In this document: positions 17,761 through 25,758 of the stretch, one piece after another
Position numbering within the stretch: the first letter of the stretch is position 1
Layout: each line of letters opens with the position of its first letter
Assembly (NCBI GenBank): GCA_031289095.1
Contig: JAITQD010000120.1
Span: forward strand, 1 to 39,432
Origin: Azoarcus sp.
GTDB lineage: Bacteria; Pseudomonadota; Gammaproteobacteria; Burkholderiales; Rhodocyclaceae
DNA: 39,432 nt
Reading direction: 5' to 3'
Notes under the pieces: generated by a model
Told to the model about the DNA's origin: nothing
Databases searched by the model: none
The model's input: the letters and a program-made list of their open reading frames with translations, nothing else
Made by a program: the position numbers and the translations under genes

Positions 17761-17788
17761 TTGAAAAGGCACCATCTTGACGTACAAT
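17761..17788 (+). promoter_or_regulatory. Sigma-70-type promoter of the tacAT pair
   Basis: TTGAAA (17761-17766) and TACAAT (17783-17788) with a 16-base spacer, 37 bases before the antitoxin start. The match is good, but it is by consensus only. Confidence 0.5.
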
Positions 17789-17825
17789 CCTCCGCATCAT
17801 CAACCTTTACGCGGAGGGCGTCGCC

Positions 17826-18113
17826 ATGAGCACGGCCACAGACACCAAGCAGGAGCGGATCAACCTTCGCCTTCAAGACAGCGCCAAGCGAATACTGGAG
17901 CGTGCGGCGGGTTTTGAAGGCAAGTCGATGAGCCACTTCATCCTGAGCAGCGCCCTGGCCTATGCCGAGAAGACCATTCACGAGCATGAGGTGATGCGCC
18001 TGAACGCGCGCGATGCCGAGGCTTTTTTCGATGCGCTGGCCCAGCCGGTCACGTTCAACAAGAAGCTGGCTGCCGCCCTTGCGGAACATGAGCAGCGCGT
18101 CACCAGCCAATGA
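17826..18113 (+). CDS. tacA: TacA-like antitoxin (DUF1778 family)
   Basis: A protein of 95 residues. The N-terminus has a ribbon-helix-helix pattern, ERINLRLQDSAKRILERAAGFEGKSMSHFILSSALAYAEKTI, the hallmark of DUF1778 antitoxins paired with GNAT toxins. The C-terminal part (DAEAFFDALAQPVTFNKKLAAALAEH) is the segment that normally wraps and inhibits the acetyltransferase. GGAGGG precedes the ATG, and the stop overlaps the toxin start by four bases. It probably represses its own promoter. Confidence 0.9.
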   Translation: MSTATDTKQERINLRLQDSAKRILERAAGFEGKSMSHFILSSALAYAEKTIHEHEVMRLNARDAEAFFDALAQPVTFNKKLAAALAEHEQRVTSQ

Positions 18114-18610
18114 CCATTCGTTCCTCCCTGGTCATCGCGCCGCTGGCCGCCAGTCACGACCGCGCGCGCTTCCGTTGCGGCGTGGCCGCGCTGGACGACT
18201 ACCTGCACAAGCAGGCCGGTCAGGACGTCAAGCGCCGCGTCAGCCGCGTGTTCGTGGCGACCACGGCGGAGCATCCAGACGTCATCTCGGGCTACTACAC
18301 CCTGTCCAGTCTATCGATCGAATTCGGCCAGCTTCCTGAAAAACTGGCCCGCAGCTTGCCCCGCCATCCGCTGCCCGCCGCGCTGCTGGGCCGGCTTGCC
18401 GTCAGCCAGGATGCGCAGTGTTCCGGTGTGGGCAGCATGTTGCTGGCCGATGCCATCAAGCGGACGCTGGCCGTCAGCACCGAAATCGCCATCTACGCCC
18501 TGGTCGTCGACGCCATTGATGAACGGGCGCAGGGCTTCTACGAGCAATACGGCTTCACGTTACTTGGTTTGGGTGGCTGTCGGTTGTTCTTGCCGCTTCA
18601 GTCCCTTTGA
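18110..18610 (+). CDS. tacT: TacT-like GNAT acetyltransferase toxin
   Basis: A protein of 166 residues of the GNAT toxins that acetylate aminoacyl-tRNA and stop translation. Acetyl-CoA binding is seen in LLGRLAVSQDAQCSGVGSMLLADAIKR (the R/Q-x-x-G-x-G/A type loop, about residues 92-118). The conserved Tyr is in FYEQYGFTLL near the C-terminus, and GVAALDDYLHKQAGQD is typical of the family N-terminus. ATGA overlap with the antitoxin. The module lies directly behind the nifHDKT-fdx unit. Confidence 0.9.
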   Translation: MTIRSSLVIAPLAASHDRARFRCGVAALDDYLHKQAGQDVKRRVSRVFVATTAEHPDVISGYYTLSSLSIEFGQLPEKLARSLPRHPLPAALLGRLAVSQDAQCSGVGSMLLADAIKRTLAVSTEIAIYALVVDAIDERAQGFYEQYGFTLLGLGGCRLFLPLQSL

Positions 18611-18828
18611 ACCGGTGCTGGAAGCCCGCGAGGTTCTGGGTGAGTTGCTGGAGAAATATGCCGTTGTCGGAGCTTCGGTTTATACTACCCGCCATCCTGC
18701 AAATTCCGCCGATCAACCGGCATGGCAATGTGACGGAGATTGCGGGAAAGTTTGGCGGTCTGGGGCAATTCAGCGCCGCTGTTGGTCAACTACAAATGCC
18801 GCTGTATGCGATGCGAATAAGACAATAG
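18607..18828 (+). pseudogene. Possible remnant of a longer protein between tacT and the PHP-ATPase
   Basis: An open frame of 73 codons that overlaps the end of tacT by four bases. Its second half, LQIPPINRHGNVTEIAGKFGG...FSAAVGQLQ, looks like a folded-protein C-terminus and recalls the last segment of type I restriction R subunits, but I recognise this only vaguely. The first half reads like random translation. Base composition resembles the GC-rich chromosome, not the AT-rich gene that follows. It may mark the junction of an insertion. Confidence 0.2.
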
Positions 18829-18830
18829 CT

Positions 18831-21800
18831 ATGAATGATTCTAAAGGTTCAATTTGGCGTAAATGGGATTTACATATCCACACACCAGCTTCACTTCTTC
18901 ATCGGTACGGTGCAGATACCGATGCTTGGGATAAATTCATTGATGCCCTAAGTAAACTCCCGCCAGAGTTCAAGGTTCTTGGCATCAATGACTATCTCTT
19001 TATTGATGGGTACAAGAGAATTTTGGAGGCAAAAAATGCGGGGAAGTTGCCAAACATAGATTTAATCCTTCCAGTGATCGAACTTCGCCTCGATAAGTTT
19101 GGCGGGAGCAAAAGCGGGCTGAGCCGCGTCAACTATCATGTTATTTTTTCAGACGAGGTTTCACCTGACATAATTGAAAGTCAGTTTTTAAACGTACTGT
19201 GTAGCAAATATGTTCTGACGCCAGAACATGAAGCATTGAAATGGGCAGCTGCGCCAACTCGGCAGAGTATTGAGGATTTGGGGAAGAAAATAATTGAAAG
19301 TGTTCCAGAATCCAAGCGGAGCAATTATAGCAGTCCTCTTCAAGAGGGATTCAATAACTTTTGCGTGAGCTTAGATTCAATTACCGAAATTCTTGAAAGA
19401 CCATGTTTCAAGGGAAAAGTATTAACTGCTGTAGGAAAAACAGAATGGGCTGATATTACATGGAATGACCAATCTATTGCTGATAAAAAGACTATCATTA
19501 ATAGTGCCGATTTAGTTTTTATCTCTTCACTAACTGTCGACGATTGTATTAAAGCTAAAAAGTCGCTTACAGACAGTAAAGTAAATGATCGTTTGCTCGA
19601 TTGTAGTGATGCACATAGCTATGCGGATTCCACTGAAAAAGATCGTCTTGGAAAGTGTTTTACTTGGATTAAGGCTGACACAACTTTTCAAGGATTACGT
19701 CAGATTTTGAATGAGTCAGATGATAGAGTTTTCATAGGTGATAAGCCGCCAAGTTTGGTTCGTGCCTCACAACATCCTACGCGCGTAATAGAATCAATTG
19801 AAATTAAAAAATCGTCCGCCGTAATCACACCTGAAAAATGGTTTAATTGCAGCATTCCCCTCAATGCAGAACTTATTGCTGTTATTGGAAATAAAGGAAG
19901 TGGAAAAAGTGCCTTGTCCGATATTTTAGGACTGCTTGGCAATACACCACAGCATAATGCGTTTAGTTTCCTAAATTCCAAGAAGTTCCGTCACCCAAAG
20001 AGTAATAAAGCAAACCAGTTTCAGGCTTCTCTTTCTTGGGCTGATGGGACTGTAGATTCCGTGCCAAATCTCGCTCTAGACCCAGCACAAGATGCAATTG
20101 AAAAAGTGAAATATATTCCGCAAAACTATCTTGAGGATATCTGCAACGAAATCGGATCTGGCAAGGGCAGTCAATTTTATAATGAACTCCAACAGGTGAT
20201 TTTTTCACATGTTCATGAAGCGGAGCGGCTTGGATTTGAAACGCTCGATGAATTGCTCGAACATAGAAGTACAGAGACGAATCAGGCAATCGCCCAGCTT
20301 GTGGCTGAACTACGGGAGCGCAATGCTCGCATTGTTACGACTGAGGAACAGGCATTACCTCATTACAGAAAAACCATCGAATCCCAATTGGCAGAAAAGA
20401 CACGTGAGCTTGATGCACACACAGCAACCCGTCCAACAGAGGTCAAAAAGCCAGATGCCGACCCTGCTGTGCAGCAACATTCAAAGGAGGCAACCGAGGA
20501 GCTGGGAAAAAAACAGGAAGAGTTAAAAAACATCGAGAACGAAATCGCTACTCTCAAGGCTGATAATTTAATAGCAGCGAAGAAACACGTTAGTGCTGAA
20601 AAACTTATCGGAAAACTCGAGAATTTAAAGCGCTATGTAAAATCTTTTATTGCCGAGGCAAAACCAGAATTAGATGAGTTGGGTATCGTTGTCGCTGATG
20701 TAGTTACATTTGAGGTTAAACCCGATCTGATTATCGAATTACTCAAAACGCAAACTACGAAACAAACAGAAATCACACAAAAACTCTCTACTGAAACAAA
20801 TGATGGACATGAGTTTAGGCGGAGAGCGGTGATGGGTGCGATAGAGGAACTGAAAATGCAGTTGAGCGCACCACAACGCGCTTACCAAGAATCGTTGCAA
20901 GCGTTGAAGGAATGGGAATCTGTAAAAACTGAGATCATCGGCACTGATGAATCACCCGGAACGATCAAATATCTGAATAGACAGTTAAATGATTTGGAAA
21001 ACCTTCCTGCACAATTGAGAACGCTTCGGAAAGAGCGGAATCGTAAAATGCTCGAAATCTTCTCTGAGAAGCAAAAGCTACGGTGCTACTTTGAGAACTA
21101 TTATGGGGCTGTTCAGAACTTTCTCAAGAAACATCCACTTGCTGCAAGTGGTCAGTTCAAGCTTACATTTAACGTGTCGATGGCTGAGAGTGAATTCTCA
21201 AAAAAATTCCTTGGGCATCTCAATCGCCGTAAGTCGGGGCCATTTATGGGTGATGAAGATGGTGAGGCTGAAATGAGGAAACTCATCGACAACACAAACT
21301 TTGATTGCGCTCTTGGCACGCTTCGTTTCGCAAAAACACTTTTTGCCAAGATGATTGAGCATGATGGGAAGACGTTGTTGGTAAAGGATCAACTGAAGCA
21401 AGGTGTTACCGTTCAGGAGATTTATGATTTCGTGTTCTCGCTTGACTTTCTTTCTCCGATCTATAATCTTCAATGGGATGGAAAAGGACTTGAGCAATTA
21501 TCACCGGGCGAACGCGGGAATCTTTTGCTTATCTTTTACCTTCTTGTTGATCGAGACAATATTCCGTTAATCATTGATCAACCCGAAGAAAATTTAGATA
21601 ACCAGACAGTTTACAAAATTCTAGTACCTTGTATCAAAGATGCGAAAAAGCGGCGTCAGATTGTAATTGTCACCCACAATCCAAACCTCGCAGTAGTTTG
21701 TGATGCAGAGCAAATTATTTGTGCCGAAATGGACAAGGAGAACTTTAATGCTGTGACTTACACAAGTGGTTCAATTGAGAATTGTAGTATAAACAAACGG

Positions 21801-21866
21801 ATTGTCGATATTCTTGAAGGGACGAGGCCTGCGTTTGATAAACGAGATGATAAATATATCCCTTAA
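18831..21866 (+). CDS. PHP-domain SMC-like ATPase (TrlF/Ppl-like), candidate anti-phage protein
   Basis: A protein of 1011 residues. The N-terminus is a PHP phosphoesterase domain: D13-L-H15-I-H17 metal motif and S-D260-A-H262-S. An ABC/SMC-type ATPase follows, with Walker A GNKGSGKS at 353-360, a long coiled-coil middle (about 460-740), an LSPGERG signature near 889, Walker B IIDQPEENLD near 912 and an H-loop IVTHNPNLAV. Such single-gene PHP-ATPases are annotated as TrlF family, and one class (Ppl) was reported as an anti-phage system; the link is by architecture. The gene is clearly AT-rich compared with its neighbours and uses many A/T-ending codons, a sign of recent transfer. The start at 18831 begins a protein that reaches the PHP motif at once. 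Confidence 0.8.
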   Translation: MNDSKGSIWRKWDLHIHTPASLLHRYGADTDAWDKFIDALSKLPPEFKVLGINDYLFIDGYKRILEAKNAGKLPNIDLILPVIELRLDKFGGSKSGLSRVNYHVIFSDEVSPDIIESQFLNVLCSKYVLTPEHEALKWAAAPTRQSIEDLGKKIIESVPESKRSNYSSPLQEGFNNFCVSLDSITEILERPCFKGKVLTAVGKTEWADITWNDQSIADKKTIINSADLVFISSLTVDDCIKAKKSLTDSKVNDRLLDCSDAHSYADSTEKDRLGKCFTWIKADTTFQGLRQILNESDDRVFIGDKPPSLVRASQHPTRVIESIEIKKSSAVITPEKWFNCSIPLNAELIAVIGNKGSGKSALSDILGLLGNTPQHNAFSFLNSKKFRHPKSNKANQFQASLSWADGTVDSVPNLALDPAQDAIEKVKYIPQNYLEDICNEIGSGKGSQFYNELQQVIFSHVHEAERLGFETLDELLEHRSTETNQAIAQLVAELRERNARIVTTEEQALPHYRKTIESQLAEKTRELDAHTATRPTEVKKPDADPAVQQHSKEATEELGKKQEELKNIENEIATLKADNLIAAKKHVSAEKLIGKLENLKRYVKSFIAEAKPELDELGIVVADVVTFEVKPDLIIELLKTQTTKQTEITQKLSTETNDGHEFRRRAVMGAIEELKMQLSAPQRAYQESLQALKEWESVKTEIIGTDESPGTIKYLNRQLNDLENLPAQLRTLRKERNRKMLEIFSEKQKLRCYFENYYGAVQNFLKKHPLAASGQFKLTFNVSMAESEFSKKFLGHLNRRKSGPFMGDEDGEAEMRKLIDNTNFDCALGTLRFAKTLFAKMIEHDGKTLLVKDQLKQGVTVQEIYDFVFSLDFLSPIYNLQWDGKGLEQLSPGERGNLLLIFYLLVDRDNIPLIIDQPEENLDNQTVYKILVPCIKDAKKRRQIVIVTHNPNLAVVCDAEQIICAEMDKENFNAVTYTSGSIENCSINKRIVDILEGTRPAFDKRDDKYIP

Positions 21867-22008
21867 TATGGAATAAAGATGAATAAAAGTTACACTGTCA
21901 TATCTTTGGGCGCCACCGTCCAATCCTCTCCTCCCTCCTCAGTTCAGCCCAGCCATTGAAGCGCCCTATCGCTGACAGTCGTCTCACAGAATCCTGAATC
22001 CTGTTTTA

Positions 22009-22398
22009 TCAAGACTTTACCCAATTGTCGATTTTCAGTCCGGCGGCTTTATAAATCTCAAAATCGCTGCTGTTATTGGTAACAAGCTGGACGTTGAGCG
22101 ATATTGCGTGCGCGGCGATCATTCGGTCTAGATTTGCTTTCCGGTTCGGAAACAGGCGGGTCAGTTCTCCGTATAAACTGCTTTGTTCCACGCCAAATGG
22201 TGCAACCTCCAGAATGGAGAGTAGCTGTTGCACAAGGTCGCTGCCGTCTTTTGTGATGCCGCAACAAAGTTCAGCCCATGTAATTGAACTGATAATAATT
22301 TCTCCTTTCCTATAGGCATCAAACTTTTCGACGATTTCAGGGGGATGTTTTTTGATGAGATAGATACAGATATTTGTATCGAGCATATATCTGTTCAT
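22009..22398 (-). CDS. vapC: VapC-type PIN ribonuclease toxin (module 1)
   Basis: A protein of 129 residues. PIN-domain acidic residues are all present: D7 (MLDTN), E43 (WAELC), D91 (LDRMIAAHA) and D112 (TNNSSDF). VapC toxins cleave tRNA or rRNA and stop growth when the antitoxin decays. It overlaps vapB by four bases. It resembles module 3 of this window (28872-29273) in the MxRYMLDTNxCIYL...TNNxxDF pattern. Confidence 0.93.
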   Translation of the reverse strand: MNRYMLDTNICIYLIKKHPPEIVEKFDAYRKGEIIISSITWAELCCGITKDGSDLVQQLLSILEVAPFGVEQSSLYGELTRLFPNRKANLDRMIAAHAISLNVQLVTNNSSDFEIYKAAGLKIDNWVKS

Positions 22399-22634
22399 GA
22401 CCAGTCCCGTTCCGTTTCCTCAAATTCCGGTCGGTCGCCAACAAAATACGGGTTCAGCGCATGAAGCAGCCTGGGCACATCGCCCAGCGTTTTTTCTTTT
22501 GGCTCGACAATAATACGATTCCCCTCCCTGACAATGACAAGCTCCGTTTTGTCGGGAAATGCCATCGCAACCGGAATTCGGACAGCAGGGGAGTTTCCGG
22601 CCATGAATTGACGGGTGACAAAGGTTTGGGTCAT
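22395..22634 (-). CDS. vapB: VapB-type antitoxin (module 1)
   Basis: A protein of 79 residues with an AbrB-like swapped-hairpin N-terminus: VTRQFMAGNSPAVRIPVAMAFPDKTELVIVREGNRIIVEP. The C-terminal part (LLHALNPYFVGDRPEFEETERDWS) is the toxin-binding tail. ATG at 22634 was chosen; a GTG at 22670 would start inside the repeated operator. Stop and vapC start overlap (ATGA). Confidence 0.88.
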   Translation of the reverse strand: MTQTFVTRQFMAGNSPAVRIPVAMAFPDKTELVIVREGNRIIVEPKEKTLGDVPRLLHALNPYFVGDRPEFEETERDWS

Positions 22635-22661
22635 GGTGGGTGCGGTGCCTGTCTCCAATGG

Positions 22662-22680
22662 TGTTATCACATGTTATCAC
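22662..22680. promoter_or_regulatory. Direct-repeat operator candidate of vapBC module 1
   Basis: TGTTATCAC occurs twice with a 10-base period (22662-22670 and 22672-22680), 28 bases upstream of vapB. Helical phasing suits binding of a VapBC complex. It lies in the region shared with the divergent nafY control region. Confidence 0.5.
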
Positions 22681-22719
22681 GAGACAGGCGTCATGCAAAA
22701 CGCCAGGCCTTGCGGCAAA

Positions 22720-22735
22720 TGTCGACTTTGCAACA
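22720..22735. promoter_or_regulatory. NifA-type activator site upstream of nafY
   Basis: TGTCGACTTTGCAACA fits TGT-N10-ACA. It ends 51 bases before the -24 element of the sigma-54 promoter at 22786. Confidence 0.72.
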
Positions 22736-22755
22736 AAGCAACGGAGATACCCTGT

Positions 22756-22801
22756 TAAATCAATAAAAAACAATAACTTACAAATTGGCGCAGCTCTTGC
22801 T
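22756..22801 (+). promoter_or_regulatory. AT-rich module and sigma-54 promoter of the nafY operon
   Basis: TGGCGCAGCTCTTGCT at 22786-22801 is a full -24/-12 match. The AT-rich 19-mer TAAATCAATAAAAAACAAT (22756-22774) stands 11 bases before it and resembles a partial IHF site (AATCAA without the TTR half). Both parts, with the same spacing, recur in front of nifN. Confidence 0.82.
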
Positions 22802-22839
22802 AAGAAGTGTTGGCACGCACTTTTGAAGAAGGAGTACCT

Positions 22840-23568
22840 ATGTCCAGGACGTCCCCTACAGCTTCGCGCGAGGCCGCGTTGCGCATTGCGCTCGCCGCAC
22901 GCATGCTGGAACACCTTGATGTTGCGGCGTTTGTCGGTGCGCTCGCGGAACGTTACGACTTGCCGCTGACCGAAGCCAAACTGGCCGGCGTGACGGTGGA
23001 CGTGCTGCGCGAAATCCTGGCGGGCGATCATGCCGAGGAAAACTGCGCGGTCGGTGTGCCACTCGATGTCCTCAAATCCATCCACCAGATTTTCAAAGGG
23101 GAAGGAAAAGAGAGCGACCTGCCTGCCGTGGCGCCTTACCAAGATGACGAGATGCCCCAGTCCATTCGCGTCGCCGTCGCCTCCAATCACGGCGAGGAAC
23201 TCGACGGTCATTTTGGTTCTTGTGAGCGCTTCCTGATTTACCAGGTCGCTCCCGACGCCGTGAAGCTCATTGCCGTGCGGGGCGCGCTGGACGCCGATCA
23301 GGCGGAAGATAAAAATGCCGCCCGCGCCGCGCTGGTGGCCGATTGCCAGATTCTTTATCTGCAATCCATCGGTGGCCCGGCGGCGGCGAAGGTAGTGCGC
23401 GCGGGCGTGCATCCGGTCAAGCAGCCCAAAGGCGGCGCGGCGCGGGAGGTGCTCGTCCGGCTTCAGGAACACCTGCGGACGCCGCCGCCGTGGCTGGCCC
23501 GCATCATGGGCGTGCCTGCCGCCTCACTCAGAAAATACGTGGACGCGCTGGTTGCCGGGGAGGCGTGA
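22840..23568 (+). CDS. nafY: NafY/NifY-type FeMo-cofactor binding protein
   Basis: A protein of 242 residues. The N-terminal 110 residues are helical, like the apo-dinitrogenase-binding domain of NafY. The C-terminal domain (from IRVAVASNHGEELDGHFGSCERFLIYQV, about residues 108-225) belongs to the NifX/NifB-C/NafY cofactor-binding family with the G-H-F-G loop. The protein is expected to hold FeMo-cofactor or apo-NifDK before insertion. GAAGGAG at 22828-22834 sets the start. It heads a three-gene unit under its own sigma-54 promoter. The symbol could equally be nifY. Confidence 0.85.
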   Translation: MSRTSPTASREAALRIALAARMLEHLDVAAFVGALAERYDLPLTEAKLAGVTVDVLREILAGDHAEENCAVGVPLDVLKSIHQIFKGEGKESDLPAVAPYQDDEMPQSIRVAVASNHGEELDGHFGSCERFLIYQVAPDAVKLIAVRGALDADQAEDKNAARAALVADCQILYLQSIGGPAAAKVVRAGVHPVKQPKGGAAREVLVRLQEHLRTPPPWLARIMGVPAASLRKYVDALVAGEA

Positions 23569-23843
23569 TGGGAATCAGCCAGGAACTTCTCCGGGCGGTG
23601 GCGGATTCGGTTGCCGCGACGACAGGGGGCGGGCGCGCCGCCGGATTGCGTGCGCAGTTTCCGGGCGTGATGCTGACCGAATGCAGCGAGGACGACGTGC
23701 CCGCGCGGGTGAAGCCGGTGCTGGAAACGCCCGCCCATGCCTATTTTCTGGTGACCGGCGCCAATGGGCATTGCCTGGCATTTACGGGCGACTTCGACGC
23801 CGCCATGGGCATCGTCGTGGCGGAACGGGCCGATGAAGACTGA
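23568..23843 (+). CDS. Small nif-linked protein of unknown function
   Basis: A protein of 91 residues; stop of nafY and this start overlap (TGATG), so translation is coupled. The sequence looks like a compact alpha/beta domain: a helical N-terminus, then VMLTECSEDDVPARVKPVLETPAHAYFLVTGANGHCLAFTGDFDAAMGIVVAER. I recall small proteins of this type next to nifY in betaproteobacterial nif clusters (possibly DUF6129), but the family name is uncertain. Two Cys (in TECSED and GHCLAF) are the only evident metal ligands. Confidence 0.7.
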   Translation: MGISQELLRAVADSVAATTGGGRAAGLRAQFPGVMLTECSEDDVPARVKPVLETPAHAYFLVTGANGHCLAFTGDFDAAMGIVVAERADED

Positions 23844-23969
23844 GCCGCCGCTTTCCGACGCCGGATGCCGCCTCCATGGCGGTCAGGGCAGGGCGGTGCA
23901 GGGTCTTCCCTCAGATTGCGCTATTTTTCCTGGCCACGATGCTTCCCTGAAAAAAGGCGCGCTACCGAC

Positions 23970-24938
23970 ATGAATGCGACTCTGGCATGGCAGGAAATCT
24001 GCAAAAACCTTGCGCCCGACCTTCAGGCGGCCTGCAAGCAAACGCCGGTTTCCGGCAACCCTGCCGCGCTGCTTGCCCAACTGGACGCCGCGCAACCTGA
24101 ATGGCCGTTCCATTACCGGCTCAACCGGGGCGGCTGGTATCGTCTGGGCGGCGTGGTCGATGCCGAAGGCAAACGATTGTCCGACAGTCTGGAAACCTGG
24201 GCCGAAGCCGCACTCAAAACGCATGACGGCGACCTCGCCCTGCTGCTTGAGGCGCTGGAAAAAACGCCCTTGTACGCCACCCGTCTGACGGGCAGCACCC
24301 ATTACCTGATTTCCCACACCGGCGACGCCCCGGCGGATTTTTTGCAACTGGAAATCGAGGAATTGCAGGAAACGCGCAGCCACCGTCTTGGCGAAGGCGA
24401 ACCGAATTCCCTGAACGACCTGATCGACCCGCTTGGCGTCAAACCCGATCCGCATCCCCTGGGACGCCCCGTTTACTGCTTTCGCCGTCTGGCGCATATC
24501 GGCGCGCTTCTGGAACGCATGGCGGCCCAAAGCCCGGAAACGCCGCCCATCCTGCGCCTGCTCGCAGACTGGCAAGCCAGCAGCGCCGGACACGCCTCGG
24601 CCTTCAGCAATCACTGGCTCATCGCCCTGCGCGAATACCTGGATCGCTACCAGCAGACTCAATACCGCGCCCAACCCATTGCCGTTCTCTCCGGCAGACC
24701 GCCCGAGTTTTCCCTGTCGCAAGGCGCGAATGGCCTCAAGCTCCAGTCCGCCCTGCAAGCCTTCGACCGCGAAACCGGCTATCCCTTCGCCTGGTTTTTC
24801 CACATGCTGACCACCAAGGCCGCGCCGCACTGGATCGCGCAAACCGTCGTCGAAGACGCCTTGAACGGCTTCGCCTACCTGCCGCAACGCGACGTAGACA
24901 TCGTCCGCAACTGGCTGCACCGGCCTTATACGGTGTAG
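23970..24938 (+). CDS. Uncharacterised protein of the nafY operon
   Basis: A protein of 322 residues that I do not recognise. It has no signal peptide, membrane segment or cysteine-cluster motif. It is rich in Leu, Ala, Trp and Pro and largely helical by composition, with blocks such as WPFHYRLNRGGWYRLGG, GRPVYCFRRLAHIGALLERM and YPFAWFFHMLTTKAAPHWI. It follows the 91-residue gene by 126 bases in the same direction, and codon use is like that of the nif genes, so a nif-related role is likely. The start at 23970 has only a weak ribosome site; an earlier frame extension is not protein-like. Confidence 0.7.
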   Translation: MNATLAWQEICKNLAPDLQAACKQTPVSGNPAALLAQLDAAQPEWPFHYRLNRGGWYRLGGVVDAEGKRLSDSLETWAEAALKTHDGDLALLLEALEKTPLYATRLTGSTHYLISHTGDAPADFLQLEIEELQETRSHRLGEGEPNSLNDLIDPLGVKPDPHPLGRPVYCFRRLAHIGALLERMAAQSPETPPILRLLADWQASSAGHASAFSNHWLIALREYLDRYQQTQYRAQPIAVLSGRPPEFSLSQGANGLKLQSALQAFDRETGYPFAWFFHMLTTKAAPHWIAQTVVEDALNGFAYLPQRDVDIVRNWLHRPYTV

Positions 24939-25014
24939 ATGTCGGTGATGCGTTTGCCATGACGCAGCCGGGCTGCGCCCTTGCGTTTTATGCCCATCTG
25001 GGCATAATTCGAGC

Positions 25015-25376
25015 ATGGAACAAGAAATCAAAACGCTGGTCTGGATCGCTTCGACCAAGAAAGACCTCATGGGCATGCCCGCGGACGTGCAAGACACGTT
25101 CGGCTATGCCCTTCACCTGGCGCAAACCGGGAAGAAACACGAGCAGGCGAAACCGCTCAAGGGTTTGGGTCGGCTGGCGTATTGGAAGTGGTCGAGGACG
25201 ACTCCGGCAGCACTTACCGGGCCGTGTACACCGTGCGATTCCAGAACGCGGTGTATGTCCTTCACTGCTTTCAGAAGAAAAGCACGCGCGGTATCGCCAC
25301 ACCCAAGCCCGACCTGGATTTGATCCGCGAACGGTTGAAGGCTGCGGAAACTCACGCGAAAGGAGAATGGAAATGA
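25015..25376 (+). pseudogene. HigB-type toxin (Gp49-like) broken by a frameshift
   Basis: The first frame gives MEQEIKTLVWIASTKKD...EQAKPLKGLG, the normal N-terminal half of phage-derived HigB-like toxins. The second half, VLEVVEDDSGSTYRAVYTVRF...LIRERLKAAETHAKGEWK, lies in another frame. The two would join with one extra base near 25165-25175 (K-G-L-G-[S]-A-G-V-L-E). So one base is missing, either a real mutation that inactivates the toxin or a sequencing error. The restored stop overlaps the antitoxin start (ATGA at 25373-25376), as in intact modules. Confidence 0.85.
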
Positions 25377-25696
25377 TTGAATTTGAAGAAAGTACCGGCA
25401 ATGTCTATGCCGATCTGGGTCACGAGGATGCCGCTGAAATGCTGGTGAAGGCTCAACTCGCTACCAAGATCGGCGAGATCGTCAAGGCTCGGAAGTGGAC
25501 GCAGCAAGAAGCCGCCAATGTGCTGGGCCTGACTCAACCCAAGTTGTCGAAGATGCTGCGCGGCCAGTTCCGGGGAATCAGCGAAGCCAAAATGCTCGAT
25601 TGCCTGGCTCGCCTGGGTCGTGATGTGCAAATTGTCGTCGGCCCAGCTCGCCGCAGTGTTTCGGCTGGCCGTGTCGCCGTCGTGTTCGCGGCTTGA
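25373..25696 (+). CDS. HigA-like XRE antitoxin
   Basis: A protein of 107 residues with a helix-turn-helix, VKARKWTQQEAANVLGLTQPKLSKMLRGQFRGISEAKMLDCLARLG (about residues 40-82), of the XRE type paired with Gp49/HigB-like toxins. AGGAG at 25361-25365 is seven bases before ATG 25373. Its toxin is frameshifted, so the antitoxin may be the only working part. The C-terminal residues after IVVGPARRS are unusual and may have come from a shifted end. Confidence 0.88.
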   Translation: MIEFEESTGNVYADLGHEDAAEMLVKAQLATKIGEIVKARKWTQQEAANVLGLTQPKLSKMLRGQFRGISEAKMLDCLARLGRDVQIVVGPARRSVSAGRVAVVFAA

Positions 25697-25758
25697 TCCT
25701 GGTTTCTTTGACACTGAGAGAAGCTTCCCGTGCCACCGCCCTCCGTGCGCCAATATGC

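Noticed and set aside
18396-18830. N-terminal extension of the PHP-ATPase frame into tacT
   Set aside because: It overlaps tacT in another frame, reads as random Arg/Ser/Trp-rich sequence, and the ATG at 18831 places the PHP motif at the usual position.
22672-22686. TGTTATCACGAGACA as a NifA activator site
   Set aside because: The spacer is nine bases, not ten; a correct site lies at 22720-22735.
22811-22826. TGGCACGCACTTTTGA just upstream of nafY as a sigma-54 promoter
   Set aside because: The -12 GC is missing, and a full match exists 25 bases upstream.
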